This document shows, in pieces, positions 23,266 to 32,494 of a DNA stretch of 64,000 nucleotides. Below the pieces are notes generated by a model. It was not told the origin of the DNA, made no database searches, and was given only the letters and a program-made list of their open reading frames with translations. Within the stretch, counting starts at the first letter, position 1. Each line of letters opens with the position of its first letter. Both the position numbers and the translations under genes were made by a program. The stretch is taken from assembly GCA_023241745.1 (NCBI GenBank), contig JALQCY010000001.1, forward strand, positions 310,001-374,000, written 5' to 3'. This DNA is from Isoptericola peretonis (lineage in GTDB: Bacteria; Actinomycetota; Actinomycetes; Actinomycetales; Cellulomonadaceae).

Positions 23266-24288
23266 CTACGAGCGCCGGAGCGCGAGCAGTCGCTGCAGGA
23301 CCACGAAGACGAGCAGCAGCGCGCCGATGACGATCTTGGTCCACCAGGAGCTGAGCGTGCCCTCGAAGGTGACGATCGTCTGGATGAGGCCGAGCACGAG
23401 CACGCCGAGCACCGAGCCCAGCACGAAGCCGGTGCCGCCGGTCAGCAGCGTGCCGCCGATGACGACGGCCGCGATGGCGTCGAGCTCCATGCCCACGCCG
23501 GTCAGGGAGTAGCCCGAGCGCGAGAACATGGCGAACAGCAGGCCGCCGAGCCCGGCGCAGGTGCCGCTGATGACGTACACGAGCACCTTGGTGCGGGCCA
23601 CGGGCAGGCCCATGAGCCTCGCCGACTGCTCCCCGCCGCCGATGGCGTACACCGTGCGGCCGAACTGCGTGTAGTGCAGCAGGTAGAACGCCACGGCCAC
23701 GACCGCGAGGGCGATCATGACGCTCGACGTGAGCCGCCACTGCCCGCCCGCCCAGGTGTCCCAGGAGGCCAGCGCGACGAACGTCTCGTCGTCGATCGGG
23801 ATCGACTCCGGGGCGATGAGGAAGCACAGGCCGCGGGCGAAGAACATCGCCGCGAGGGTCGCGATGAACGGCTGCACCTCGAACACGTGGACCATCGCGC
23901 CCACGAGGAGCCCGATCAGCGAGCCGACGAGCACGACCAGCGGGATCACGACCCCGGCCGGGACCCCGGCCCGCAGCAGGTACGCCGCGGTGACGCCCGA
24001 CAGCGCCAGCACCGACCCCACCGAGAGGTCGATGCCGCCGGTGAGGATGACGAACGTCATGCCGACGGCCAGCACGATGAGGAAGGCGTTGTTGATGAAC
24101 AGGTTCGCGATCACGCCCACGGACAGGAAGTTGTCGTAGCGCGCACCGCCCACCACGAGCAGCAGGGCGAACACCACGAGGGTGCCGACCACCGGCAGGT
24201 AGCGCCGGTCGAGGCGCAGGCGGCGCCCGACGGACGGCAGACCGTCCGGCGACGGCGCCCCGCGGCGCGAGGATGCGAGGGTCGTCAT
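23266..24288 (-). CDS. yjfF: Sugar ABC transporter permease, CUT2 YjfF-like
   Basis: A 340-residue permease of the RbsC/YjfF class. It has VVGTLVVFALLLVVGGARYD, NNAFLIVLAVGMTFVILTGG, the CUT2 signature [20 protein letters not shown] and a C-terminal ELDAIAAVVIGGTLLTGGTG. Its order after a second permease, a double ATPase and a binding protein exactly mirrors the E. coli ytfQ-ytfR-ytfT-yjfF galactofuranose importer. The ATG overlaps the preceding stop as TGATG. Surrounding arabinose genes suggest an L-arabinofuranose or related furanose substrate (inference). A 108-base gap with its own operators separates it from the GH43-GH51 gene. Confidence 0.9.
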   Translation of the reverse strand: MTTLASSRRGAPSPDGLPSVGRRLRLDRRYLPVVGTLVVFALLLVVGGARYDNFLSVGVIANLFINNAFLIVLAVGMTFVILTGGIDLSVGSVLALSGVTAAYLLRAGVPAGVVIPLVVLVGSLIGLLVGAMVHVFEVQPFIATLAAMFFARGLCFLIAPESIPIDDETFVALASWDTWAGGQWRLTSSVMIALAVVAVAFYLLHYTQFGRTVYAIGGGEQSARLMGLPVARTKVLVYVISGTCAGLGGLLFAMFSRSGYSLTGVGMELDAIAAVVIGGTLLTGGTGFVLGSVLGVLVLGLIQTIVTFEGTLSSWWTKIVIGALLLVFVVLQRLLALRRS

Positions 24289-25412
24289 CAGGCCACCACC
24301 TTGTCCGTGGAGACGTCCGCGGGCTTGTCCGACGGCACGACCGGCGCCGTCCTGCCGCGCCGTCGCGTGCGCTCGGCGAGCTTGCGCCGCATCACCGGCG
24401 ACTGGAGCAGCGTGACGGCGGCGACCACGAGCGCCTTGAACAGCGGCGTCACGAGCGGGGAGATGCCGACGTTCGTCACCGTGAGCGACAGCGTCGCGAT
24501 GATGAGCACGCCGACGAACGTCCCCGACAGCGAGAACTTGCCGCCGGCCAGCGACGTGCCGCCGATGACCACGGCGAGGATCGCGTCCAGCTCGATGAAC
24601 AGACCCGCGTTGTTCGCGTCGGCCGCCATGACGTTGGACGACAGGATCAGCCCGGCGAGGCCCGAGAAGAGGCCCGACAGGGCGAAGACCGTCCACACGA
24701 TGGTCCGCGCCCGCACGCCGGCGAGCCGGCTCGCGGACGGGTTGATGCCGACCGACTCGACGAGCATGCCGAGCGCGGTGCGCCGCACCAGCAGCGCGAC
24801 GAGCCCGAACACCCCGAACGCCACGAGGGTCGCGACGGGCAGGCCGAGCCAGTACCCCGCGCCGAGCGTCTTGAACGGGGCGCTGGTGACCGTGGTGATC
24901 TGCCCCTCGGTGATGAGCATCGCGACGCCGCGCCCGGCGGTCATGAGGATGAGCGTGGCGATGATCGGCTGGATGCCGAGCACGGAGACGAGGAACCCGT
25001 TCCACACGCCGAGCACCAGGCCGAGCACCAGCGCCATGCCGATCGCCAGGAACACGGTCGTGGGCGACGCCGGGTCCGGCGCGCCCGCGATGAAGGTGAG
25101 GGCCACCGCCCCCGAGATCGCGACCACCGCACCGACCGACAGGTCGATGCCGCGGGTGGCGATCACCAGCGACATGCCGAGCGCCACGAGCATGAGCGGG
25201 GCGCAGTTGCGCAGGATGTCGATCGGGGACCCGAAGAGGTGGTCGTCCAGGATCGACACGGACAGGAAGCCCGGGCGGACCGCCGTGTTGACCGCGAGCA
25301 GCGCCACGAGGGCGAGCACCGGCCAGAACAGGTGGTGGCGCGCGACCGCGCCGAGCCCTCCGGACTCGCCGTGGGCGTGCCCGGCGGCCGCCGGGGTGGG
25401 CGAGGTGGGCAT
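24288..25412 (-). CDS. Sugar ABC transporter permease, CUT2 YtfT-like
   Basis: A 374-residue CUT2 permease. It has the signature TRGIDLSVGAVVAISGAVAL, GIQPIIATLILMTAGRGVAM and ELDAILAVVIGGTSLAGGKF, and a hydrophilic Lys/Arg/Asp-rich C-terminus. It pairs with the YjfF-like subunit to form the channel. The ATG (25410-25412) overlaps the ATPase stop as TGATG and its own stop overlaps the next start in the same way, so the three genes are strictly co-translated. Confidence 0.9.
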   Translation of the reverse strand: MPTSPTPAAAGHAHGESGGLGAVARHHLFWPVLALVALLAVNTAVRPGFLSVSILDDHLFGSPIDILRNCAPLMLVALGMSLVIATRGIDLSVGAVVAISGAVALTFIAGAPDPASPTTVFLAIGMALVLGLVLGVWNGFLVSVLGIQPIIATLILMTAGRGVAMLITEGQITTVTSAPFKTLGAGYWLGLPVATLVAFGVFGLVALLVRRTALGMLVESVGINPSASRLAGVRARTIVWTVFALSGLFSGLAGLILSSNVMAADANNAGLFIELDAILAVVIGGTSLAGGKFSLSGTFVGVLIIATLSLTVTNVGISPLVTPLFKALVVAAVTLLQSPVMRRKLAERTRRRGRTAPVVPSDKPADVSTDKVVA

Positions 25413-26983
25413 CAGCGTTTCCCTCCGCTCGCGATGAGCTCGACGACGTCGTCGACGCCGACGGTATCGGTGTTGGTCAGCTCGGCGACCTTCTGCCGGT
25501 CGCGCATGACGGCGATGCGGTGGCTGAGCCGCACCACCTCCTCGAGCTCGGCGGAGATGAAGAGCACCGCCATGCCGCGCGACGCGAGGTCGGACACCAG
25601 GCGCTGGATCTCCGCCTTCGCGCCGACGTCGATGCCGCGCGTGGGCTCGTCGAGGATGAGCAGCTCGGGCGCGGTGGCGAGCCAGCGCGCCAGGAGCACC
25701 TTCTGCTGGTTGCCGCCCGAGAGGTTGCGCAGCAGCGCGTCCGGGTTGGCGGGGCGGATGTTCAGCGCCTCGACGTAGCGCTGCACGATCTCGTCCACCT
25801 GCCGGTCCGGGAGCCGGCGCAGCCAGCCGCGCTCCGCCTGCAGACCGAGCACGATGTTCTCGCGCACGGTGAGGTCGGCGACCACGCCCTCGGCCTTGCG
25901 GTCCTCCGAGGAGAACGCGATCTTGCGGGAGATCGCCGCGCGCGGGTTCCGCAGCCGGGCGAGGGCGCCCCGCACGCGCAGCGTGCCGGTGTCCGCCCGG
26001 TCCGCCCCGGCCAGCAGGCGCGCCACCTCCGTGCGCCCGGAGCCCAGCAGGCCGGCCAGCCCCACGACCTCGCCCTCGTGGACGTCCAGGTCGAACGCCT
26101 GCACGGCGCCGCGTCGTCCGAGGCCCACCGCCTGGACGAACGGCGCGCCCTGCGTCGTAGCGACGGCGTGCTCGGTGCGGACCTCCAGGTCCTCGAGCAC
26201 CTCCATCGAGCGGCCGATCATCCGCGAGACGAGCTCCGTGCGGGTGAGCTCGGAGGTGCGGTACTCCCCCACCCGCACGCCGTTGCGCAGCACGGTCATG
26301 CGGTCCGACAGCTCGAAGACCTGCTCCAGGAAGTGCGAGACGAACAGGATCGCGACGCCCTGGTCGCGCAGCCGCCGCACGACGGAGAAGAGCCGTGCCA
26401 CCTCGTCGGCGTCGAGGCTGGAGGTGGGCTCGTCGAGGATGAGCACCTTGGCGTCCACCACCATGGCCCGGCTGATCGCGACGAGCTGCTGCACGGCGAT
26501 CGAGTGCGAGCCCAGCGACGACGCGGGGTCGATGTCGAGGCCCATCGTGGCCAGGTGCTCGGCCGCCCGGCGACGCGTGCGGGGCCAGTCGATGGCGCCC
26601 AGCCGCCGGGGCTCGTTGCCGAGCATGATGTTCTCCGCGACCGTGAGGTTCTCGCAGAGGTTGACCTCCTGGTACACGGTGGCGATCCCCGCGGCCTGCG
26701 CCTCGCCCGGGCCGGAGAACCGGTGCGGCTCGCCGTCGACGAGGATCTCGCCGGAGTCGATGCCGTAGACGCCGGTGAGCGCCTTGATCAGCGTGGACTT
26801 GCCCGCGCCGTTCTCGCCCATCAGCGCGTGCACCTCGCCGGGGAGGAGCCGCAGGTCGACCCCGTCGAGCGCCTTGACCCCCGGGAACTCGATGGAGATC
26901 CCGGTCATCTCGACGACGGGGCGCGCGTCCTCGACCCCGTCGCTGGGAGGGCTGCCGGTGGCACCGGCCTCCGATGACGTCAT
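25412..26983 (-). CDS. Sugar ABC transporter double ATPase, CUT2 (YtfR-like)
   Basis: A 523-residue ATPase with two ABC domains. The first has Walker [10 protein letters not shown], then the Walker B region [18 protein letters not shown]. The second has the degenerate P-loop GLLGSGRTE, signature [15 protein letters not shown] and [17 protein letters not shown] non-functional second P-loop is normal for RbsA/YtfR proteins. ATG 26983 follows GGAAGG. It is the first gene after the binding protein (94-base gap) and powers uptake by the two downstream permeases. Confidence 0.93.
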   Translation of the reverse strand: MTSSEAGATGSPPSDGVEDARPVVEMTGISIEFPGVKALDGVDLRLLPGEVHALMGENGAGKSTLIKALTGVYGIDSGEILVDGEPHRFSGPGEAQAAGIATVYQEVNLCENLTVAENIMLGNEPRRLGAIDWPRTRRRAAEHLATMGLDIDPASSLGSHSIAVQQLVAISRAMVVDAKVLILDEPTSSLDADEVARLFSVVRRLRDQGVAILFVSHFLEQVFELSDRMTVLRNGVRVGEYRTSELTRTELVSRMIGRSMEVLEDLEVRTEHAVATTQGAPFVQAVGLGRRGAVQAFDLDVHEGEVVGLAGLLGSGRTEVARLLAGADRADTGTLRVRGALARLRNPRAAISRKIAFSSEDRKAEGVVADLTVRENIVLGLQAERGWLRRLPDRQVDEIVQRYVEALNIRPANPDALLRNLSGGNQQKVLLARWLATAPELLILDEPTRGIDVGAKAEIQRLVSDLASRGMAVLFISAELEEVVRLSHRIAVMRDRQKVAELTNTDTVGVDDVVELIASGGKR

Positions 26984-27077
26984 CCTTGACCTTCCGTGGA
27001 GCGCGGTGGGTGCGGAGCGGCGTCCGCGCCGCACCCACCGCGGGTCTCGGTGGAGCTGGTTCGTTCGGTACCGGCGA

Positions 27078-28082
27078 TCAGTACTGCCGGTCCGGCAGGG
27101 CCTCCTTGGCGGCCTCCTGGTCGAACGCCTGGTCCTCGACCACGATCCGCTTCTGGACCTCCTCGCCGGCGATGACCTTCTCGGCGATCTCCGCGAGGTC
27201 CGGGCCGAGCAGCGGGTTGCACTCGACGATGTAGTTGATCTTGCCGTCCGCGAGCGCCTGCATGCCGTCCTTGACGGCGTCGATCGTGATGATCTTGATG
27301 TCCTCGCCCGGCACCTTGCCGGCGGCCTCGATGGCCTCGATCGCGCCCAGGCCCATGTCGTCGTTGTGGGCGAACACCAGGTCGATGTCGTCGTGCTTCT
27401 GCAGGAAGCCCTCCATCACCTGCTTGCCCTCGGTGCGGGTGAAGTTGCCCGTCTGGGAGTCGATGATCTCCAGGTCGCTGCCCGCGATGGCCGACTCGAA
27501 CCCGGTCTTGCGGTCGATCGCCGGTGCGGCGCCCGTGGTGCCCTGCAGCTCCACGACCTTGTAGCCCTCGCCGTCGTACTGCTCCTTGGCCCACTCGCCG
27601 GCCATCTCGCCCTCGAGCACGAAGTCCGAGCCGATGAACGACTCGTACAGCGACTCGTCGTCGCTGTCGACGGCGCGGTCGGTGAGGATCACGGGGATGC
27701 CCGCGGCCTTGGCCTCCTCGAGCACCGCGTCCCAGCCGGTCTCGACGACGGGCGAGAAGGCGATGACGTCGACCTGCTGCTGGATGTAGGAGCGGATCGC
27801 CTGGATCTGGTTCTCCTGCTTCTGCTGCGCGTCGGAGAACTTGAGGTCGAAGCCGTTCTCCTTCGTGAGCGTGTCCTGGATCGACTTCGTGTTGGCCGCG
27901 CGCCAGCCGGACTCGGCGCCGACCTGTGAGAAGCCGAGGACGATCGTGTCGGTCGCCGAGCCGCCCTCCGCGGGGCTCTCGCCGCCGCCCTGGGGGGCCT
28001 GCTCGCTGCTGCACGCGACGAGCGCCGTGGCCGTGAGTGCCGCGAGGACCGCCGCGCCGGCGCGCCTGAAGTTCTTGCCCAT
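27078..28082 (-). CDS. Sugar-binding lipoprotein, CUT2 (YtfQ-like)
   Basis: A 334-residue periplasmic-binding protein of the RbsB/YtfQ fold. The lipobox LVACSSEQ follows a signal MGKNFRRAGAAVLAALTATA. The mature start DTIVLGFSQVGAESGWRAAN followed by TKSIQDTLTKENGFDLKF closely follows YtfQ galactofuranose-binding proteins. Later come IPVILTDRAVDSDDESLYES and FAHNDDMGLGAIEAIEAAG. The start is certain from GAGGAGGAGA before ATG 28082. Two palindromic operators lie 78-115 bases upstream. With the downstream ATPase and permeases it forms one operon. Arabinofuranose or arabinose binding is inferred. Confidence 0.92.
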   Translation of the reverse strand: MGKNFRRAGAAVLAALTATALVACSSEQAPQGGGESPAEGGSATDTIVLGFSQVGAESGWRAANTKSIQDTLTKENGFDLKFSDAQQKQENQIQAIRSYIQQQVDVIAFSPVVETGWDAVLEEAKAAGIPVILTDRAVDSDDESLYESFIGSDFVLEGEMAGEWAKEQYDGEGYKVVELQGTTGAAPAIDRKTGFESAIAGSDLEIIDSQTGNFTRTEGKQVMEGFLQKHDDIDLVFAHNDDMGLGAIEAIEAAGKVPGEDIKIITIDAVKDGMQALADGKINYIVECNPLLGPDLAEIAEKVIAGEEVQKRIVVEDQAFDQEAAKEALPDRQY

Positions 28083-28159
28083 GTTCTCCTCCTCGAGACG
28101 CCGGCGACCGGGGTGATCCGGCCTCGGGGTCGACGTCGACCCACCGGCAGAGCCTGCGT

Positions 28160-28173
28160 TGTGACCGCTAACA
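28160..28173. promoter_or_regulatory. LacI-type operator, araBDA family, site A
   Basis: TGTGACCGCTAACA, an imperfect dyad with central CG. It shares 12 of 14 positions with the operator before araB (TGTGAGCGCTAACA on the minus strand would be the match). Its centre is 23 bases, about two helical turns, from site B. Confidence 0.6.
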
Positions 28174-28181
28174 TAGCGGAG

Positions 28182-28197
28182 ATGTGACCGGTCACAT
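28182..28197. promoter_or_regulatory. LacI-type operator, araBDA family, site B
   Basis: ATGTGACCGGTCACAT is a perfect 16-base palindrome located 100 bases upstream of the YtfQ-like gene. Together with site A it probably controls the furanose importer operon. The region 28083-28269 contains nothing else recognisable apart from the downstream ribosome site. Confidence 0.65.
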
Positions 28198-28269
28198 AGG
28201 GGCTTGCCACGATCCGACGTCACGATCCCGTAACGCCACCGGTGCCGCCGGCGATCGTCGTAGGTGGCG

Positions 28270-29835
28270 TCAGGAGCCTTCGTCGTCGAGCTCGTCCAGC
28301 TCCGCCGCGATCATCTCCACGATGGTGTCCACCGTGACGCCTGGGCCGTTGCTCAGCTCGCCGATCTTCTCGCGGTCCTTGAGCACCACGATGCGGTCGG
28401 CCAGGCGCACCACCTCCTCGAGCTGGGAGGAGATGAACACGACGGCGACCCCGTCGCCCGCGAGCGCGGCGACCCGCCGCTGGATGTCGAGCTTGGCGCC
28501 GATGTCGATGCCGCGGGTCGGCTCGTCGAGGATGAGGACGTGCGGCCGGGTGGCCAGCAGCCGGGCGAGCAGGACCTTCTGCTGGGTGCCGCCCGACAGC
28601 TCGCCGGCCGGACGGTCCAGGTCGTCGGGCGACAGGCGCAGGGCGTCGAGGTAGGTGTCGACGACCGCGTCCTGCTCGCCGCGGGACAGCGGCCGCGACC
28701 AGCCCCGCAGCGCCTGCAGGGCCAGCACGATGTTCTCCCGCGCCGTCAGCCCGGCGACGATGCCGTCCTCCCGCAGGTTCTCGCTCGACATCGCGATCCG
28801 GTGCCGCAGGGCGGCCCCCGGGGTGCGGAGCTGCACGCGCACGCCGTCCAGCCAGAGCTCGCCGCTGTCGGGGCGCTCCACCCCGCTCATGAGCCGGCCG
28901 AGCTCGGTGCGCCCGGAGCCGCGCAGTCCGGCGAACCCCACGACCTCGCCGCGGGACAGGTCGACGTCCGTGGGCTCGAGCGTGCCCCGGCGGCCGACGG
29001 ACGTGGCCCGCAGCGTCGCCTCCCCGGACCCCGCGTAGTGGTGTGCCAGCCGCTGGGAGCGCAACGCCTGGAGCGCGTCGATGTCCTCGCCGATCATCTT
29101 CGAGATGAGCTCGGCGCGCTCCACCTCGGCCGTCCGGAACTCGCCCACGACGCGACCGCCCCGCAGCACCGTCATCCGGTCGCTCACCTCGAAGACCTGC
29201 TCGAGGAAGTGCGAGACGAACAGCACCGCGACGCCCTGGTCCCGCAGGCGGCGGACGACGCCGAGCAGGCGGGCGGCCTCCGCCTCGTCCAGGCTCGACG
29301 TGGGCTCGTCGAGCACGAGCACCCGCGGCTCCAGGACGATCGCCCGCGCGACGGCCACGAGCTGCTTGGTCGCCGGCGACAGCGCCTCCAGCGGGGCACG
29401 CGGGTCGACGTCCTCGAGGCCCAGCGTGGCGAGCGCGGCCGAGGCATGTTCCCTGGTCCTCGCCCAGTCGATGCCGTACCAGCGCCGCACCTCGTGGCCG
29501 ATCATGACGTTCTCGGCGACCGTGAGGTGCGGGCTCAGCCGCGACTCCTGGAAGACCGTCGCGATGCCCTCCGCCCGGCTCCGGGCGACGCTCTCCGGCG
29601 TGCGGGGCTCGCCGTCGACCAGGACGTCCCCGGAGCGGATCGGCACCGTCCCGGTCAGCGCGCCGATGAGCGTCGACTTGCCCGCGCCGTTCTCCCCCAT
29701 GAGCGCGTGCACCTCGCCCGGCCGCAGCGTCAGGTCCACGTCGTCGAGCACGAGCACGCCCGAGCGCTCCACGGTGATCCCGTACATCTCGACGACGGGG
29801 GCCGCCCGGTCGGCGGGTCCGGCCGCCGGCGTCAC
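28270..29835 (-). CDS. Second CUT2 sugar ABC double ATPase, without linked permeases
   Basis: A 521-residue double ATPase, a clear paralogue of the protein encoded at 25412-26983. Domain one has GENGAGKST and VLVLDEPTSSLDEAEAAR. Domain two has the degenerate P-loop GLRGSGRTE, ELSGGTQQKVLLARL and [16 protein letters not shown]. The signature has Thr in place of the usual Asn (GGTQQ). It is preceded on the same strand by a LacI regulator with a 4-base overlap (ATGA) and followed by the binding-protein operon, yet no separate permeases exist. It may serve the YtfT/YjfF pair as an alternative ATPase, or be the remnant of a second importer. Confidence 0.9.
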   Translation of the reverse strand: MTPAAGPADRAAPVVEMYGITVERSGVLVLDDVDLTLRPGEVHALMGENGAGKSTLIGALTGTVPIRSGDVLVDGEPRTPESVARSRAEGIATVFQESRLSPHLTVAENVMIGHEVRRWYGIDWARTREHASAALATLGLEDVDPRAPLEALSPATKQLVAVARAIVLEPRVLVLDEPTSSLDEAEAARLLGVVRRLRDQGVAVLFVSHFLEQVFEVSDRMTVLRGGRVVGEFRTAEVERAELISKMIGEDIDALQALRSQRLAHHYAGSGEATLRATSVGRRGTLEPTDVDLSRGEVVGFAGLRGSGRTELGRLMSGVERPDSGELWLDGVRVQLRTPGAALRHRIAMSSENLREDGIVAGLTARENIVLALQALRGWSRPLSRGEQDAVVDTYLDALRLSPDDLDRPAGELSGGTQQKVLLARLLATRPHVLILDEPTRGIDIGAKLDIQRRVAALAGDGVAVVFISSQLEEVVRLADRIVVLKDREKIGELSNGPGVTVDTIVEMIAAELDELDDEGS

Positions 29836-30854
29836 CGGTCGGCCTTCCGCGGCGGTGCGCTCGAGGACCGCGCCACGAACTGCGCCGGGATGCGCGTCAC
29901 CGCGGGGATCTCCCGCTCCTCGATCGCGGCGCGCAGGACGTCGACCACCGAGACGCCGAGCGCGTCGAAGTTCTGCCGCACGGTCGTCAGCGGCGGGATG
30001 ACGTGCTGCGCCAGGGGGATGTCGTCGAACCCGACGACGCTCAGGTCGCCCGGCACCGAGAAGCCCCGGTCGTGCAGCCCGTGCACGAGCCCGACCGCCA
30101 TGTCGTCGTTCGCGACGAAGATCGCCGTGTAGTCCGGCAGCTCGCGGATCCCGCGCGCGAAGTCGTACGCGAAGTCCGCCGTCCAGTCCCCGACCACGAT
30201 GGGGCGCTCGCGCAGCCCCCAGGACTTCGTCCGGGCGTGGAACGACCGCTCCCGCGTCCGGGCGTCGAGCCAGTCGAGCGGGCCGGCCAGGTGCAGGATG
30301 TCGCGGTGCCCGAGGGAGACGAGGTGGTCGACGGCCAGCGCCGTCCCCGCCTGCTGGTCGACGGTGACCGTGAGGAACGTCGGGTCCTTGTCGGGCTTGA
30401 CCACGAGCACCGGGACGCCGACGGCGATGCGCCGCAGCGCCGCGATCGACGACGACCGCGGCGCGACGACGCAGAGCGCGTCGATGCCGAGCGCGAGGAG
30501 ATGGTCGACGGCCTCCTGCGGGGTGATCTCCTCACCGGCCCGCAGGAGCACCGAGCTGACCTCGTAGCCCGAGGCCCGGGCCGCGGACTCGACGGCGTAC
30601 AGCGTGCTGGTCGGCCCGAACGTCAGCGCGCTCTCGACGAGCACCCCGATGCGGCGGCTGCGCTGGGTGGCCAGGGCCCGCGCCGTCATGCTGGGGCGGT
30701 AGCCGAGCGCCTCGATGGCCTCCTCGACGCGGCGCCGGGTGGCCTCCCGGATGTGCGGGTGGTCGTTCAGCACCCGCGACACCGTCATGTGCGAGACGCC
30801 GGCGAGCTCCGCGACCTGCCGGATGTTCGGCTTGTCGGCGCCGGGACTCGCCAT
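29832..30854 (-). CDS. LacI-family regulator, candidate arabinose repressor
   Basis: A 340-residue LacI/GalR protein. HTH residues include IRQVAELAGVSHMTVSRVLN and the hinge EAIEALGYRPSMTARALAT; the effector domain includes IGVLVESALTFGPTSTLYAV and LPDYTAIFVANDDMAVGLVH and ends near IPAQFVARSSSAPP. ATG 30854 has GGAGG upstream. It lies 86 bases after araA on the same strand and overlaps the downstream ATPase gene, so araBDA-lacI-ATPase may be one transcription unit. Position makes it the leading candidate to bind the TGTKASCGSTMACA operators at 34908 and 28160-28197 (inference). Confidence 0.92.
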   Translation of the reverse strand: MASPGADKPNIRQVAELAGVSHMTVSRVLNDHPHIREATRRRVEEAIEALGYRPSMTARALATQRSRRIGVLVESALTFGPTSTLYAVESAARASGYEVSSVLLRAGEEITPQEAVDHLLALGIDALCVVAPRSSSIAALRRIAVGVPVLVVKPDKDPTFLTVTVDQQAGTALAVDHLVSLGHRDILHLAGPLDWLDARTRERSFHARTKSWGLRERPIVVGDWTADFAYDFARGIRELPDYTAIFVANDDMAVGLVHGLHDRGFSVPGDLSVVGFDDIPLAQHVIPPLTTVRQNFDALGVSVVDVLRAAIEEREIPAVTRIPAQFVARSSSAPPRKADR

Positions 30855-30940
30855 GCGGGGCCTCCATCGGGTTGGTCCGCCGACCGGCGGCACGGCGGCG
30901 ACAGCCTACCGAACCGCCGGCCTCGAGCCGGGGGCCGTGC

Positions 30941-32452
30941 TCAGAGCCCCTGGGCCAGGCGGTAGTACACCTGGTTCCAGCGCACCTGGTCGGCGAACCC
31001 GCGGCGGGTGGTGGACTCGTCGATCACGAGCAGCTCGGTGCGCGCGATGTTCGCGAACACCTCGAACGCCTCGATCCCGGCCGCCGTCGACATCACCGTG
31101 TGGTGCGCGCCGCCCGCGGTCAGCCACGCCTCGGCCGAGGTGGTGAAGTCGGGGCGCGGCGCCCAGACGGCGCGGGCCACCGGCAGGTTCGGCAGGTCCT
31201 GGGTCGGCGGGACGACGTCGACCACGTTCGCGGTGAGGCGGAAGCGGTCGCGCATGTCGGCGAGCGAGACGACGACGGCGCCCTCGGTCGCGTCGGCGTC
31301 GAAGACCAGGCGGACCGGGTCCTCCTTGCCGCCGATGCCGAGCGGGTGGATCTCCACGCGGGGCGTCGACGTCGTGAGGGACGGGCAGATCTCGAGCATG
31401 TGCGCGCCGAGGATGAGCTCGGAGCCCGGGGTGAGGTCGTACGTGTAGTCCTCCATGAGGGAGGCGCCGCCGGGCAGCCCCTCGCCCATGACCTTGGCCG
31501 CGCGGACCAGGACGGCGGTCTTCCAGTCGCCCTCCGCGCCGAAGCCGTACCCCTTGCTCATGAGGCGCTGCACCGCGATGCCGGGCAGCTGGCGCAGGGC
31601 GCCGAGGTCCTCGAAGTTCGTGGTGAACGCCTTGGCGCCGCGCTCGACGAGGAACGCCTCCATGGCGATCTCCTGGCGCGCCGCGTAGCGCAGCGACTCG
31701 TGGCGCTCGCCGCCCTTCCGCAGCTCGTCCGCGACGTCGTACAGGTCCTGGTACTCCGCGACGAGCGCGTCGACGGCGGCCTCGTCGACGGCGTCCACGG
31801 CCGCGACCAGGTCGTTCACACCCCACGTGTTGACCGAGACGCCGAAGCGCAGCTCGGCCTCCGTCTTGTCGCCCTCGGTGACGGCGACGTTGCGCATGTT
31901 GTCGCCGAAGCGGACGAGCTTCAGCTCGTGCGTGGCGGCCCAGCCGGCCGCGCCGCGCACCCAGGTGCCCACGCGGCGGGACACGGCCGGGTTCGACACG
32001 TGCCCCACGACCGTCGTGCGCGCGACGCCGAGGCGCGTGGCCAGGTAGGCGTACTCGCGGTCGCCGTGCGCGGCCTGGTTGAGGTTCATGAAGTCCATGT
32101 CGATCTCCGCCCAGGGGAGCTCGACGTTCGCCTGCGTGTGCAGGTGCAGCAGCGGCTTGCGCAGCGCGTCCAGGCCGGAGATCCACATCTTGGCCGGGCT
32201 GAACGTGTGCATCCACGTGATGACGCCGAGCACCTTGTCGTCGGCGTTCGCGTCGAGCATCGCGCGGCGGATCGAGTCCGCGTCCTTGAGGACGGGCTTC
32301 CAGACGACGGTCGCGGGGACGTCGCTCGACGCGTCGAGCGCGCGGACGACCTCCTGCGACTGCTGGGCGACCTGCTCCAGAGCCTCGGGCCCGTACAGGT
32401 CCTGGCTCCCGGTGAAGAACCAGACCTCGCGGTCGGCGTACGGCTTGCTCAT
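30941..32452 (-). CDS. araA: L-arabinose isomerase AraA
   Basis: Converts L-arabinose to L-ribulose in the cytoplasm. It has 503 residues, the usual AraA length. Recognisable segments are [20 protein letters not shown] at the start, [60 protein letters not shown] with a metal-binding Glu, and [13 protein letters not shown] with the paired metal-binding Glu. The ATG at 32452 lies 42 bases downstream of the araD stop. It is third in the araB-araD-araA order and supplies substrate to AraB. Confidence 0.97.
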   Translation of the reverse strand: MSKPYADREVWFFTGSQDLYGPEALEQVAQQSQEVVRALDASSDVPATVVWKPVLKDADSIRRAMLDANADDKVLGVITWMHTFSPAKMWISGLDALRKPLLHLHTQANVELPWAEIDMDFMNLNQAAHGDREYAYLATRLGVARTTVVGHVSNPAVSRRVGTWVRGAAGWAATHELKLVRFGDNMRNVAVTEGDKTEAELRFGVSVNTWGVNDLVAAVDAVDEAAVDALVAEYQDLYDVADELRKGGERHESLRYAARQEIAMEAFLVERGAKAFTTNFEDLGALRQLPGIAVQRLMSKGYGFGAEGDWKTAVLVRAAKVMGEGLPGGASLMEDYTYDLTPGSELILGAHMLEICPSLTTSTPRVEIHPLGIGGKEDPVRLVFDADATEGAVVVSLADMRDRFRLTANVVDVVPPTQDLPNLPVARAVWAPRPDFTTSAEAWLTAGGAHHTVMSTAAGIEAFEVFANIARTELLVIDESTTRRGFADQVRWNQVYYRLAQGL

Positions 32453-32494
32453 GAAAGTCCTCTCGAGGTTCGGGTGACGGGCGGGGGCGGCCGC

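Noticed and set aside
24288..27038. A 916-codon frame suggesting an ATPase-permease fusion.
   Set aside because: The ATPase motifs are in another frame; only the last 374 codons are a permease. The true arrangement is a TGATG stop-start overlap.
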